Source: Amorphochlora amoebiformis (Eukaryota > Cercozoa > Chlorarachniophyceae). Taken from it: 64,000 bases of DNA. Below, piece by piece: positions 1 through 53,168 of this stretch. The notes beneath the pieces were generated by a model. That model saw only the letters and a list, made by a program, of their open reading frames with translations. It searched no databases and was not told the DNA's origin. The stretch spans positions 372,001 to 436,000 of the forward strand of contig BAAHQB010000019.1 of the NCBI GenBank assembly GCA_054601695.1, written 5' to 3'. Made by a program: the position numbers and the translations under genes. The first letter of the stretch is position 1; each line of letters begins with the position of its first letter.

Positions 1-104
1 ACATATATATCTATGCACATATAAATATATACATATATATGTATATATATGTATATATATTTCTATATAATAATAATAAAAATATATAGATACAGATATA
101 TATA

Positions 105-169
<65 letters not shown>

Positions 170-325
170 ATAAATAAATATAAATGTATTATGTAGAAGT
201 ATTATCCATACAGCATTCGTATAATATAATATATATATATATATATGTACATATATATATATATATATAAATATATATAATATTATATATATATATATAT
301 ATATGTAATGATATATACATATATT

Positions 326-366
<41 letters not shown>

Positions 367-538
367 ATATATATATATTTATATATATATGTATATGTAT
401 ATATCTATGTATACATATACATATATATATATATATATGTGTGTGTATATATGTAGATATATATATATGTGTGTGTGTGCATGTATGTATGCGTTCGTAG
501 CTAATATCAAATTGTGCATATGTGTTTATCTTCAATAG

Positions 539-24980
<24,442 letters not shown>

Positions 24981-25483
24981 CTTACTGTATCCAGCCGCTC
25001 TGGTTAACTTAATTAATCATAGATTGGTTAAATGTATATTCATTTATTCCGTCATCAGTTCTATCTAGTCTATGCTGGATAACTGGTATCGTAATTAGCC
25101 TATTGAGTAACGCTCAATCATTCAAAACTCAAGGTTAGTTCCAGCGGGACTTGCTCTTGCCAGTCTAGACCCGGCGTGAATCTAGTCTATATTTTTTTAT
25201 ATTGTAGATCTAGATCGTCGCGAGCCTAGCTATTGTCTAGATAGTGCGGCATATAATTTCTTCAGAGCTCTAAACAAAACGGTACGTTGGTCTACATCAT
25301 CTAGTGTACGTATATACTCTAGTCATGCGGATTATAATATACTGGGAGTATACCCTAGATACCATGATCTAATGATATATAACATAATTACACACGTACA
25401 TACACATAAAAGTAAAAAAATATATAGAGAAGGGAAGAGATATCTGCATACACAAAAATATGTAATATAGTATACATACTGTG

Positions 25484-25514
<31 letters not shown>

Positions 25515-25574
25515 TCTGTAAATAAATCTACACACCGGATATTTATGAGATACTAGTGAGAATCTCTTAGAATA
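24981..25574. other. Convergent intergenic region, CTAG-rich
   Basis: Lies between the SEC6 stop (24980) and the MLH3 stop (25575). It holds about ten CTAG tetranucleotides, several as TCTAGA/TCTAGT, little TA repeat until 25488, and no open frame of note. It presumably contains both 3' UTRs and polyadenylation signals, none of which is a clear AATAAA. Confidence 0.7.
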
Positions 25575-26852
25575 TCAATTGTAAATTGCACTTGTGCTGC
25601 CAGAATTATTTCTTAGGCCAAATTGGAAAGTGATTAATGGCATCATCGAGGGGCGCCCGTGAGCGCACAAGAAGGGGAATTCGCATCCTTTGAGTTTTCG
25701 TAGAAGCGATCGAATCCGGTTGTGCTTAAGGGCAGTTCCAAACATGACGGCACCTCGACAGGCCTTGGATACAAGCAGCCGGCGCACTCCGGGCGGTGGG
25801 GAGGATGAAGAGAATGATGGCGACTCCAACGCAGCGAGATAGTCCTTGAAGTCGATAGCTGTCAGAGGAACTGAGAATACAGTCGGGACATGGGTAAGAC
25901 TTGTGGATGCGTGGGGCACATTCCCTTCAAATCCGAAGCCCCATCGCTCAATTGCCACACGATAGCGGCTGACTGTTACTATGTCCTCTTGTGAAAGGGC
26001 CAAGATCTCTTCCTTGGGTAAGACGTGACTACTTAGTATTCTGCTGGTTGTACCTCTCGTCATGACGTCTGCAAGCGAGGACTCGAACCGCACCCTCTCA
26101 TCCGCGGCGTGCTGATCGACGATCACAAGAATATCGCTTGTCTTGGCAAGAATGAATTTGTTGTCCCATTGAGAGATGATATGAAGGCTATCAAGCATCT
26201 TCTTCTCAAGGGCCACTGGCGTTAGACGCTTGCGTCTAACGTCGATAACGGAGTTGACCATACGGGGATACAGAGAGGATTGAGCATTTTGATACTCGGC
26301 GAGGAGCTGGTTGAGTTTCTTCGGGGATCGCTGATTCTCTTCCCAGGCGCGCACGTCAACCGCATACTGGAAGCCCGTCGATTCCATTTTTCTACAAACA
26401 TCGTCGACTTTTTTTCGGTGAGCGGGATATAGAGACGGAAGTTGCGTCGAGAATGAGACTCTTGGAGCTGATTCGGACGAGGGTTGGCTTGCGGATTTGT
26501 TGGCAGATAACGGTCGGGTAGTGAGGTCGTTGGTGGACCGTAATCCAAATCTTCGCTTTTTGCTGCTCTTTCCAAAGTCTTCACCTCCACGCCGCTCAAA
26601 ACGTCTCTTCTCAACTAGGAAGTCCGACTTCTGGAACGTGGCGATAGCGGGATGCAGCTTGACAACGGCACGGTGTACAGCGTCTACCAGAAGCTGCTTG
26701 CAGTCGTTGTTATCTGGATCAAACTGGGTGAAGCTATGACTAACCTTAACGACGAATATCGGCGCTCCGCCGGAGCAGTTGGTCTGAGTATTGAGCTTTT
26801 TCGTGTGGACGCGAATTTCAGGCTTCTCGATGGTGACTAACCTTCGTCTGTG

Positions 26853-26925
<73 letters not shown>

Positions 26926-26950
26926 CTATATATATATATATATATACTAG

Positions 26951-26981
<31 letters not shown>

Positions 26982-27204
26982 GATATAATTTTATATTATA
27001 ATTTCTTTGTCCAATAACCTACACATACCATTTTAAATACGTCTATGTAAGCTCATTCGTACATATACTCATACGAGTAATATTACACTATATATATATA
27101 TATTACATATATATATATATATATATATTATATATAATATATATATATATGTATATATGTATATATATATATATATATATTTAATATGTACATATATATA
27201 TACA

Positions 27205-27244
<40 letters not shown>

Positions 27245-27367
27245 CATACATATATATATATATATATGATGTACATGTGTGTGTATACATATTTATATAA
27301 TCTACTTACAGCAGATTATATATGCGTACAAACATACAAACACATATTTACACATACGTATATATAC

Positions 27368-27398
<31 letters not shown>

Positions 27399-27473
27399 AT
27401 ATTATATATATATATATATATAATATATAATATATGTACATATATACATATGTAATTTTATGTATATATATAT

Positions 27474-27517
<44 letters not shown>

Positions 27518-27618
27518 GAGTGTTACTCATATTTATACATGTACACATTTAAATCTAGCTATTCGTTCATATATATACATATATATATATATATAGATTT
27601 CTATATATATATATATAG

Positions 27619-27668
<50 letters not shown>

Positions 27669-27703
27669 AAAATATATATGTGTAATATATATAAATATAT
27701 AAC

Positions 27704-27737
<34 letters not shown>

Positions 27738-28808
27738 TGCACCTATAGTTCATGAGAAGCTTGTTGGTGAACTCCCCTAGCGAGTGAGATGGCGGAAGTG
27801 GTAGGTCATTGATGAAGATATGCTGGCACCTGCGAATTATCATGTTATGCGGTTGAAACAATTCAAAGGTGTTACATCCCTACCCTAACGCTAACCTTAA
27901 TACCAACCTCTGCCCTTTCTCTTATCCCATCCCTAGCCCACTATCCTAACGCGCTATTCCTAACACTAACCACTACATAGTCGCTAACCAATTCAACACA
28001 CTTATGGGGGCAACGTTTGCAACACGGATTGAATGTCTGGAATACCTCTTGTACGCACTTGTGACGATTGTTGGAGAGGAAATGAGTCCTTGAACTTTGA
28101 CGAGGTTCTTTATTCTGCCACTGATCTCTTCAAGCTTAGTGTTGTCCTCGTTCCCTCTGAACTGATAAAATCGCTGTTTGAACGACGGCGTTACCGGGAA
28201 GACTGATCGTCCTAGACTGGAGCCAACCAGGGTAACGCCTATCTGGAGGTTGGGATATCCCAGGACGAGAGCTTCACACATTCGATTGACGAGACGACGG
28301 TTGGTAGGAGTCGCTAGCGAATCACGGCGGACAGGGACTGGGAAAAACAACTCGCTGACCTGAAGAAGGAAACGTCAAGGCTGTCCTTGGAATTTGAGTT
28401 TAGTATTACCTTTATTCTAGTTCCAGTGTAACCTCTTTTGTAGGCCTGCGTACACGACGATATCTTTCCGCCGCGGATTGTTAAGTGCTGTCTTGTCTTG
28501 CAGTTCTCAGACTCAATGGTGATGCAACTGATCCAGCCCAACTTTTTTAGAAATGTTCGTTCAGTGTCGACGAAACACTCAGATCCTCGATACTTTTGCC
28601 AGGGTCCAGGATTTAGCCAGCTGATTCCGTTCCCGTTGTCAGTGACGACGATGCTGTCGCATTTCTCGGTTAGAAGAATATCGATTTTCGAAGCGTTTGC
28701 TCGGTAGGCATTTAAGAAGAGTTGATATACAACTTCTGACGGGCCATGAATGGCCTGCGTTGCGACGATAACGTTCTCCGTCGCGGCGTCGAGTCGGCGT
28801 AGTTCCAT
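25575..28808 (-). CDS. MLH3: MutL homologue MLH3-like DNA mismatch repair / meiotic endonuclease
   Basis: MLH3 pairs with MLH1; the dimer is a nicking endonuclease in mismatch repair and meiotic crossover formation. Three exons: 28410-28808, 28046-28359 and 25575-26847, giving 661 residues with TGA at 25575-25577. The N-terminal GHKL ATPase half shows DNGNGI (57-62), GTRIK (129-133) and VPVRR after the first splice. The C-terminal half carries the metal-binding endonuclease motif [12 protein letters not shown] (from 482), ACRGAVMFG (from 600) and CAHGRP (from 632), the combination typical of MLH3 rather than PMS or MLH1. A Ser/Lys-rich low-complexity linker joins the halves. The GFRGEAL element of ATPase motif III is not recognisable between 63 and 95. 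The first intron is 50 nt; the second, 1198 nt, holds TA tracts and CCCTAA-like sequence. At 661 residues it is shorter than animal MLH3. PMS1/2 is the alternative but fits less well. Confidence 0.88.
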
Positions 28809-28932
28809 CTTCCTCTTCCGAGCCGGGAATCCAGCAAAGCCGAATTTCTTTTTTCCTCTCGAATACGGTATCCAACAAGTCGAATTTTATTTGGCTTCCG
28901 TGAAGGGTGCGGCTTGCAGCCGCCTCGCGTTT
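28809..28932. promoter_or_regulatory. Divergent promoter region between MLH3-like gene and acidic membrane protein gene
   Basis: The 124 bases separate the start codon of the leftward MLH3-like gene (28808) from the likely start codon of the rightward membrane protein (28933). The stretch has mixed composition without TA repeats, unlike the introns on both sides. No TATA-box or other recognisable element is evident. A shared bidirectional promoter is inferred from geometry only. Confidence 0.45.
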
Positions 28933-29640
28933 ATGGACCCTGTTGATGGTCTGCCAACAACTGGGAAGAATATAGATAGATTCAAGGAATTGTTTTTACC
29001 TATATTCTTATATTTTTCATTCAGCCCACCGAAAATTAAACCTTTCCGGCTTTGAATTCCAGGTGTCATCTTAGGCTTTGCCCTCGTTGGAGCGCTGTCA
29101 GCTATCTACATGGTATGGAGAAGCTGCTGCCGCACAAACATGCCCACCCAAGCCTACGAGGTTACTTAACCTTATAATTATACCTATCAAATTCCTGAAC
29201 CGATCATGATGGTCCAGATGGCCGATCAGATGGACCCAGATGAGCTCAAGCTGCAGCAGATATTAGAGGAATCGCCGCGTTTTTTTGATGATCCCTTCGA
29301 TCTAGACGACCCAGACCATAAATGGGTTACGAGAAAGGTTTCCCTTTTCTTCCCTTCCCCAATTCTTGCATTTCAATACTTATCAAACACATACTTAAAA
29401 CCGGACCATCTAATCACATCCATTTGTCTTTGATATTTCTCTCGTCAGATCAAACTCAATGACCTAGACCCAGACAAGCTTAGTGACGGAGAGAATGAAT
29501 TAGGGAGTGATGGTGAACTAGAGAGCGACGAGGAGTTAAACCAGGTGGACTTGAAGCTAGCCTCGGAACCAGATGACGACTTAGACGAGGATGACGGGGG
29601 GGATGTGGACCTGGAGACTGACCTGACAAACGCCCGATGA
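28933..29640 (+). CDS. Small single-pass membrane protein with acidic C-terminal tail, unknown function
   Basis: Not recognised. Four exons: 28933-28948, 29063-29160, 29218-29337, 29449-29640 (TGA), with phases 1, 0, 0 and introns of 114, 57 and 111 nt. The predicted protein has 141 residues: a five-codon first exon, a membrane segment (GVILGFALVGALSAIYMVW, about 6-24), a CC pair just after it (WRSCCR), then a hydrophilic region ending in an Asp/Glu-rich tail (repeated DLDxD and SDGE elements). The two 3' exons are the most certain. The first exon is inferred by joining a short ATG exon at a gtctgc donor and is the weakest part; another upstream start is possible. A tail of this charge could bind basic partners, but that is speculation. 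Confidence 0.6.
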
Positions 29641-30009
29641 GGTATCGAGCCTGCATCTGAGCTTTAATCCTGAATCTGAGCTCTTGAGCCCGAGCTTGCC
29701 GGCAGGATCTCTCACCGATAAGCTGCAGAGTTCACCTGTACTTAAATCCTCATCACAGAACAAATTCAGCTCGACAAAGATTTATTTTGACTACAATTTC
29801 ATATATATATCTGGTGTACATGCACATGTATAGTTGTATATTTAATTACAATAAATGATACTTCAATTAATGTCGATATTATATACAAATACTAATGATA
29901 TTAATCATGAGTAAGTATCAAAACTTACTGTACGGTATAACAGTATAATTATAATTTATTACGGGTGTATATCATTGTGGCCGCTAAAATGTATATGTAT
30001 ATAACGTAC

Positions 30010-30040
<31 letters not shown>

Positions 30041-30265
30041 CATATATATATATATACATATATATACACATAATGATATATGTCTATGTACACGCACGTG
30101 TTAATAATTATGTGTGTATATATATGTATATATATATATATGTGTGTGTATTATGTACCGTAATAATTACATGTAATATTGTATAATATTATATAATTAT
30201 ATACTTCAATTCTTCCTCTCCCTCTCCCTACATAAATGCAAACACCAGTATTCACATACATATAC

Positions 30266-30306
<41 letters not shown>

Positions 30307-30502
30307 ATGTAATTACTAACTTCAAAGAGAGAGAGAGAGAGGGACTGAGGGAGGGAGAGGGAGAGAGAGAGAGAGGGGGAGAGAATGGGGAAGAGAGAAT
30401 GGGCAGAAGAGAGGGGAAGGGAGAAAGAGAGAGGAGAGGGGGGAAAGGAGAGAGCGAAAGATGATGGAGAGATGGTGGAGAAAGGAGAAGAGGGATATAC
30501 AT

Positions 30503-30536
<34 letters not shown>

Positions 30537-30551
30537 GTAAATGTATATATA

Positions 30552-30630
<79 letters not shown>

Positions 30631-30674
30631 CATAGTATATATATATTATAATATATATATATATATATTTCATA

Positions 30675-30718
<44 letters not shown>

Positions 30719-30772
30719 GTGTATATATGTGATATCCACGTATATTTTCCACAAATATATACACACACACAC

Positions 30773-30813
<41 letters not shown>

Positions 30814-31219
30814 CATGATATGCATATATGATATACACGTATCTGTGAATGTATGTTTAGGTAAAATTTGTGTAAATATGTGTGAAAGTGTGTCAAAGTT
30901 TGTGTATGTGTGTGGAAATAGATAATTACGCATAAATCAATTACAAGACGCACACAGGCGCTTTCCTCTCCTCGCATAGCACATCGATACGTCCAGTTTC
31001 GAATATCCCAGAGAATCCCGGACCCTGATCATGCGATTTGCCACATACGGTGACAGAGAGGTCACTGTGTGACCATGACGCGATAACGCACCAAAGCCGA
31101 ATTAAAAACAAATTGTTAAATTTCGGTACACGTGTCTGCACACAATCCCGCCAGGGAGGTCTTGGTCGACGGTTGACGCTTTCTTTCCTGCTCCTTTGGA
31201 CTTTTCTCCTTTCACTCAG
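29641..31219. other. Intergenic region before METTL16
   Basis: Contains the 3' flank of the acidic membrane-protein gene, (TA)n, the GA tract at 30328-30492 and, from 30940, a GC-richer 280-bp island that probably holds the METTL16 promoter or 5' UTR. An in-frame extension ending at 31392 starts in this island. No convincing gene. Confidence 0.5.
30328..30492. repeat. GA/GGGA polypurine tract
   Basis: A purine-only tract of GAGA and GGGAGA units, flanked by TA repeats, in the gap between the acidic membrane-protein gene and METTL16. Confidence 0.85.
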
Positions 31220-31515
31220 GTCTGGAGAAGAGTCTTATTACGCCGATACATCCACGTGGACAGATTATCCGGCTGACTTTGTGCGAAGCCGTGAAGATCC
31301 TCGCCAGATCGGTGCAAAGTCCCCACGGCAAATGAAGAGGCATATTTTGCACGGGCCCCACATCAAGGGACTGAAGAAAAGGAAGGTAACACGTGCTATA
31401 TCCTACCCTGGATGAAGCGGGGAGGGTCGAGAAAAAGGAATAGATTGCCTGATATGCTTTACCGTCCCAGGGTGAATGGGTCACAGGTGCGGGTGGGACA
31501 AACAACAATGATAGG

Positions 31516-46543
<15,028 letters not shown>

Positions 46544-46755
46544 GTTGACTTGTAGCCAAAATCACCGACAACTGAGGCTAGTCCAGACTAGTTAATCCAA
46601 GTACTAGAAGTAGTCGAGTCATCATAATCACGCGGGCATCATTCAATCATAGTAGATTTAACACATGCTCTGGCAGTACTGACTAGACTGTTACTATAGT
46701 GTAATATATACTAGTAAATAAACATCCTACGACATAATATTATATATACTCTATA

Positions 46756-46815
<60 letters not shown>

Positions 46816-46837
46816 TAGATAGATATATATGTAAAAT

Positions 46838-46878
<41 letters not shown>

Positions 46879-47527
46879 ATGTATATGTATGTATATGTAT
46901 GTATATGTAATTATGTATATCTAGTATATGTACCAAATATCTAGAATTAATTATATATAATCACATCTAGACAGGGCAGCTGGTACGTATGTCACGGTAT
47001 GTGCATGAATTATCGTACGTAGACTTATGACAGTTGGTATACGCATGCTTAGCGTTCGTACGTATGTCTTGATACAGTTTAGTAGATGTTGGTACGTATG
47101 TCTCATATCGTGAAGTCGTATGTGCGTGTGTGTGTAGGTACGTACGTATGCTAGTAGAACTAGTAGAACATACGTGCTCACCCACTGGTACCAACCAACA
47201 TATCGTCTAGATCGTTATACGCACCCGTAACGCACGCACCCGCAACGCACACCTATCGCCACATACCATCATATGTGCACGTACAAAGATACGTACTTCA
47301 TAGGGTTAATGTTAGATATGAAAACTACATATATTTTAAATGTATATTTCTAAGCTCATGTCACACGACATAAGCCCAAGCCAGCACAGCCACTTGAGCT
47401 AGCCTGTGCTCAATGAAGTTGTTAGTTTGGAATTATGTGTGTGCGTGTGTGTGTGTGTACGGTACATAAATTAATTTGTAATTTGTTATATATACTTTTG
47501 AACATGTATATATATATATATATATAA

Positions 47528-47582
<55 letters not shown>

Positions 47583-47591
47583 AGTATGTAC

Positions 47592-47645
<54 letters not shown>

Positions 47646-48014
47646 TATGTCTAGTATGTGTATCTAGCTGTATATATGTGTATGCTCTGATATAGAAAAT
47701 ATATGTATGTATATGCGTGTGAATATGTATATATATATATATACATATATATACATATATATATACATATATATTTAGTATCTAGAGTATATACATCTTG
47801 TATCGTATAGAAATCCAGACGAATTGGTTCAGTCTATCGTTTATAATAAGTTTTATCAATCGAAGATCTAACTTGTGTACCATGAGAAATCGGCAAACTC
47901 TGCCATTAACTCAGACTACTCATCGATACAATAAATTACAATGCTACGTACGACGGTATATTAATAGGCTTCCGTGACTGTCTTATACGAATTTCCCGGA
48001 TTATATATACGTCA
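46544..48014. other. Convergent intergenic region, CTAG-rich
   Basis: Between the METTL16 stop and the PH-gene stop. Has about 17 CTAG sites, degenerate repeats of GGTACGTATGTC-type sequence (46980-47160), two GTAACGCACGCACCC-like units near 47226, and TA tracts at 46758-46815 and 47507-47640. No supported gene. Confidence 0.65.
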
Positions 48015-48428
48015 CTAGTTAAGTAGACACAAAAATAATCCGGCAATCTTCTTTAACCCTCCAATGAGTTCGGGGTCTTTCGTAGCCTCCGCCTCCTTGA
48101 TGTATCTCTGCATGATAGCACGAGAATGTTAGCGTGATGTTTGCAATCAGTTCGAAGAATACTTACATTAATTTTTTCGGTGGTCTTTTGGGCAGCAGCG
48201 TTGAGCAGAGCCTCCATTTTCTCCGCTGTAATCTGGGGGAGAAAGGCTGTCTCTGCAACCTGGGATATGATGCGCATAGTGTGAGCTAGCTCTGTTGTCA
48301 AGCACTTCCATTTGTATTAATATGTAGACACGCAATTCATTAGAGCTCACCTCGTCTAAGAATCCTAGAAACTTTAACGCTTCGATATCCACACTAAACC
48401 ACAGAACACTCAACAACCTCCTCAAGTC

Positions 48429-48493
<65 letters not shown>

Positions 48494-48717
48494 GCACGTA
48501 TACATATGTATATACATATACACATATATACACATATATGTGCATATACATATATATATATATATATATTTTATATATATATATATGTATGTATATATAT
48601 ATATATATATTAAATATATATATATATATATATATGTATCTAAATGCACTATATTTTCATTTACAGTGTTTCACATGAATACATATGTGCAGATATGTTT
48701 TTACATATATATATATC

Positions 48718-48765
<48 letters not shown>

Positions 48766-48866
48766 GTATATATGTACATATATGTGTGTGTATATATATG
48801 TATATGTATATATCCAAATATTAATATTTAAAAATAAGTACGTAGATAAAAAATATATATGTAATG

Positions 48867-48901
<35 letters not shown>

Positions 48902-48930
48902 CATCGTACATATATATATATATATTATAT

Positions 48931-49013
<83 letters not shown>

Positions 49014-49192
49014 CATATACTCTTATATATATAAATGTAAATGTATATATGTATGTATATGTTTTTATGTACATACACATATGTGTATGTATGTATACAT
49101 ACATATTATAATGTAATCCGTCTGTTTAAATAATAATGTATTTACATTCTATACATAAACGAATATTGATGTATGCATACGTATTTGGATAT

Positions 49193-49251
<59 letters not shown>

Positions 49252-49547
49252 CACATAATCTATATATACGTATCTGTGTATGTGTGTGTTTGCTTGCGTA
49301 AATATATTGATATTATATGCGTGGTTAGGGCTAGGTTATGGAATAGGGTTAGGGACAGAGTTAGGGTTAGGGTTAGTTTAAGTAGGTTAAGAGTAAGTGT
49401 AGCACAACATGTAACTCGTTACATTACCCTAGGGGCGCGCCTCACCGCATGGGAGTTGCAACAGGTTTGGTATTGTGTTAACATGTATGTGCGTATGTCT
49501 TGAATATATATGCATGTATATATATATATATATATATATATACATAC

Positions 49548-49602
<55 letters not shown>

Positions 49603-49890
49603 TGTATATGTATGTATGGGTGTGTGAGCATGTTACACATACATGCACATGTGCATGTACATGTGTGCATGTGTGTGTGTGTATGTATGTATATATGGGT
49701 ATGTGAGCATATTTGCTTGCTCGGTTTGTATGTGTGTAGGTATGCATGTAGGTATGTAGATATGTAGGTATGCGTGTGTTTTTGGGAGGGGGGGGGTATA
49801 GTTCGTTTCGTATGCGTATGTGTATATGTATGGATGCGTTTATATGTGTTTGTTTTTGTACGCATGTATTTGTGTTTGTGTGTGTTTTAG

Positions 49891-49931
<41 letters not shown>

Positions 49932-50508
49932 AAAATATATACTACATATATATATATATATATATATATGTACGTATGTGTTTGCATATATAATGTATCA
50001 AGCAATGTGAGTACACACACGGCTCATCCTAGTCACCTGCTGACGTCGTCCAGCTTCAAATTGACCTCTATATTCGGGTTTTTGAATGCAAGGACGGCTC
50101 TAAAGTAATTCCCAAATATCGGCGCGAAGGATCCCAGATCAAAGTAGGACTGATGCTAGACAAGAATAAAATGTCATATCAGAACAGAAGAAGTTCAAAC
50201 CAGGTGGGAAATACCTCCATAAATTGGGCAAACTTCTGAAAGCAGGCCTTGTTCTGCAAAATGGCCGTTGCCTGTCGTAGACCCGCAACGAGGTTCTATA
50301 CATTACACGTATGTTTATTACATTACACGTATGTTTATTCATACACAAATGTTTATGAGACAGCGTAAATATTTCTAAACATGCGCAGAATAAATAAAAG
50401 ATTATGCTTGTACATAAAGGTGCTTACATGATGCTTTCTCCATGTGTATTAAATATGAAATATAGGTTTAAGTGTTTCGTACACGTATAAGAAGGTATTA
50501 ACTACATG

Positions 50509-50546
<38 letters not shown>

Positions 50547-51500
50547 GTTATAGATATGTGTATGTCTATGTTATGTTACATATCATTTTACATAAAACCT
50601 TGTGTACTAGCTTCATACACTCCATATTCTCCTTGGTCTCTGCAACAGCCGCCGCCGACCTCTTAACCTTCTGCTCATTGGGCTTGGCCTGACTCGGCAA
50701 CGTAGAAGCAAAGTCAACGGGATTTGTTTCGTGTTGAATGGGCTTGTACCTGCGTGATCTCCACGAGCGTCTGCAATGCCTCGTACCAATTGTCACAATT
50801 TTCTGCTGTGGAGGTTCTTAGATAGTATTTGCGGGCTGTGCTTACCAGTGATATGACTAATCGTGTGCGCTTCGTTTTCAGCACCTCCGCTATTTTATCG
50901 GCCGCTATCGTGCCTGTGGGGTGGATCAACACTCAAAAGTGCTAGCCAGGGGTGAACAGTGTGAATTAACCTTTGGGAGTGGTGTCTGAAGGCTTCTGAT
51001 AGTACAAGACGATGGGCTTGGGCTTGAGTTGAAATCGGAAGAATCGTTTTTGCCAGGGAAAGGGGAACTGGATTGGGGGTGAGTTTTAAGTATATCCCGG
51101 CTCGACATATGTGTTCACAGATACCTTGGGGGACTGTTTGTCCATATACCCACTCATAGTCTCCAGTTTTTCCTGGTTCATTGCCATTTGTTGCGGCCGT
51201 TCCACTGAGGCAGCAGGGAATTGCTTCGGCGTGACACGTGCAACGGTCCGACCGGAAGTTGGGAATTCCCCCCTTCACTGTCACTCTGAGTGACAGATCT
51301 CGATCTTGGCTGTCAAACCCATCAGAACTTTTTCGAAGCAAAAAGTCGGCTCGATCGGCGCGAATGCCCTCGGCTAGGACCCGTTGACGTTCCTCGGTCT
51401 TACACGATGTCAATGACAATCGGGCCCCTTCCTCGACGTCGCAAGCGACCCAAAGGGTATCGTTATCGAGCTCTGATTTTCGTTGGCGGGGAAAAACCAT
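48015..51500 (-). CDS. PH-domain protein with helical C-terminal region, 11 exons
   Basis: Family beyond the PH domain not recognised. Exons in transcript order: 51279-51500, 51125-51223, 50971-51067, 50750-50913, 50599-50688, 50215-50295, 50037-50155, 48351-48420, 48167-48289, 48015-48107 (TAG). The list holds ten exons; 385 residues, phases 0,0,1,0,0,0,2,0,0. The PH domain spans about 97-193: [11 protein letters not shown] opening strand, [12 protein letters not shown] second strand, IVLYYQ third strand, and the closing helix with invariant Trp ([15 protein letters not shown]). PH domains bind phosphoinositides or proteins, so membrane recruitment is likely. The rest (195-385) is predicted helical and contains a short hydrophobic patch before the stop. 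The 1.6-kb intron 48421-50036 is TA-rich and holds a TTAGGG-type stretch at 49322-49385. Exon 1 to exon 2 uses an inferred 55-nt intron with a gtgaag donor; without it translation could begin inside exon 2. Confidence 0.85.
49322..49385. repeat. TTAGGG-type degenerate array in PH-gene intron
   Basis: Degenerate GGTTAGGG units on the plus strand, CCCTAA on the sense (minus) strand of the PH-domain gene, inside its longest intron. Confidence 0.7.
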
Positions 51501-51511
51501 TTCCCGCTTGA
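51501..51511. promoter_or_regulatory. Eleven-base gap between two divergent start codons
   Basis: The ATG of the PH-domain gene (minus strand, 51498-51500) and the ATG of the membrane-protein gene (plus strand, 51512-51514) lie head to head. An in-frame TGA at 51509-51511 directly precedes the plus-strand ATG, so that start cannot move upstream without another exon. Promoter and leader elements of each gene must lie inside the other gene's first exon if both starts are right. Confidence 0.5.
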
Positions 51512-51877
51512 ATGGGGTACCCCTGTATCATACTGGTGACGACAACATTTTTGCTCAGGATCTTATTGATACTCATTACGTCGAGCCTCATGACGTATTT
51601 CCTCCTCGGATTCTTCGGAGTTTTCCTCAATATGTTCCTCTTTGCCCTGATCTACTTCCTTCAAAGCCTCTGCGGCGCGCTGCGAAGCCAGCCGTCGGGT
51701 CCTCCGAAGCCCACCGAGCTGTTCAACATCACTTCGCTAGGGGAAACCTCCAGAAAGTTCTCGATTTCCGCGGAATATGGCACCAGTGATCTCTTCTTAG
51801 CGGCGCCAGGGCTCCCTCACAAGCGGGTTACCATGACAAATGAGATTGGAGCAGGCGAGAAGCAAATAAAATAAAAT

Positions 51878-51949
<72 letters not shown>

Positions 51950-52073
51950 CGCGCATACATATATACATGTACATATGCTATAAATTTGTAAATGTTGTGT
52001 GTGTACTTGTATATTACGTTACATTATTACTACGCAACGCATTCAAATAAATTTGTAATATTTATTTATACAT

Positions 52074-52132
<59 letters not shown>

Positions 52133-52133
52133 C

Positions 52134-52176
<43 letters not shown>

Positions 52177-52361
52177 ACTAGGTTGTCGCTTTCATCTAAT
52201 CCCTTTCGGAGGTGTCAGCACAGAGACAAAGACAGGTATATCAAAAGATACAAAACTGCATAAAAAAGTATGAGTAATATATATATATATATTTACTATT
52301 ATATATATATATACATAAATTTATTGCATATTTCTGTATGTATTTATACACATACAGATAA

Positions 52362-52399
<38 letters not shown>

Positions 52400-52524
52400 G
52401 TATATATTTAGAAGTATGTATATGTCTAAATGTTATATAGCATATTTTGAACAAAATACATGCGTATGTATATTTAATATATAAACACTATACGTGTACA
52501 TGCACAATATATATGGATACATGG

Positions 52525-52585
<61 letters not shown>

Positions 52586-52631
52586 TACATGTATATATAT
52601 ATATATTACATTACATAGAATAATACAAAAC

Positions 52632-52673
<42 letters not shown>

Positions 52674-52705
52674 AATCCATGATATTTAAGCATATAAGCA
52701 TACGT

Positions 52706-52757
<52 letters not shown>

Positions 52758-52767
52758 TATATATAAA

Positions 52768-52821
<54 letters not shown>

Positions 52822-52833
52822 TAGATAGATATA

Positions 52834-52878
<45 letters not shown>

Positions 52879-52930
52879 TATATATAGTCACATGGAATAC
52901 ATTTATATTTTTTTATATGTGTGTATATAA

Positions 52931-52964
<34 letters not shown>

Positions 52965-53008
52965 CTTATATAAATATAAATATATATATATATATGTATG
53001 TAGGTATC

Positions 53009-53052
<44 letters not shown>

Positions 53053-53074
53053 CATATGTATATGGAATGTTTAT

Positions 53075-53116
<42 letters not shown>

Positions 53117-53128
53117 AAAAACATGTAA

Positions 53129-53168
<40 letters not shown>

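Noticed and set aside
50895-51278. Continuous 201-codon minus frame from 51500
   Set aside because: Only its first 74 codons fit; beyond that the PH domain lies in a different frame reached by short introns.
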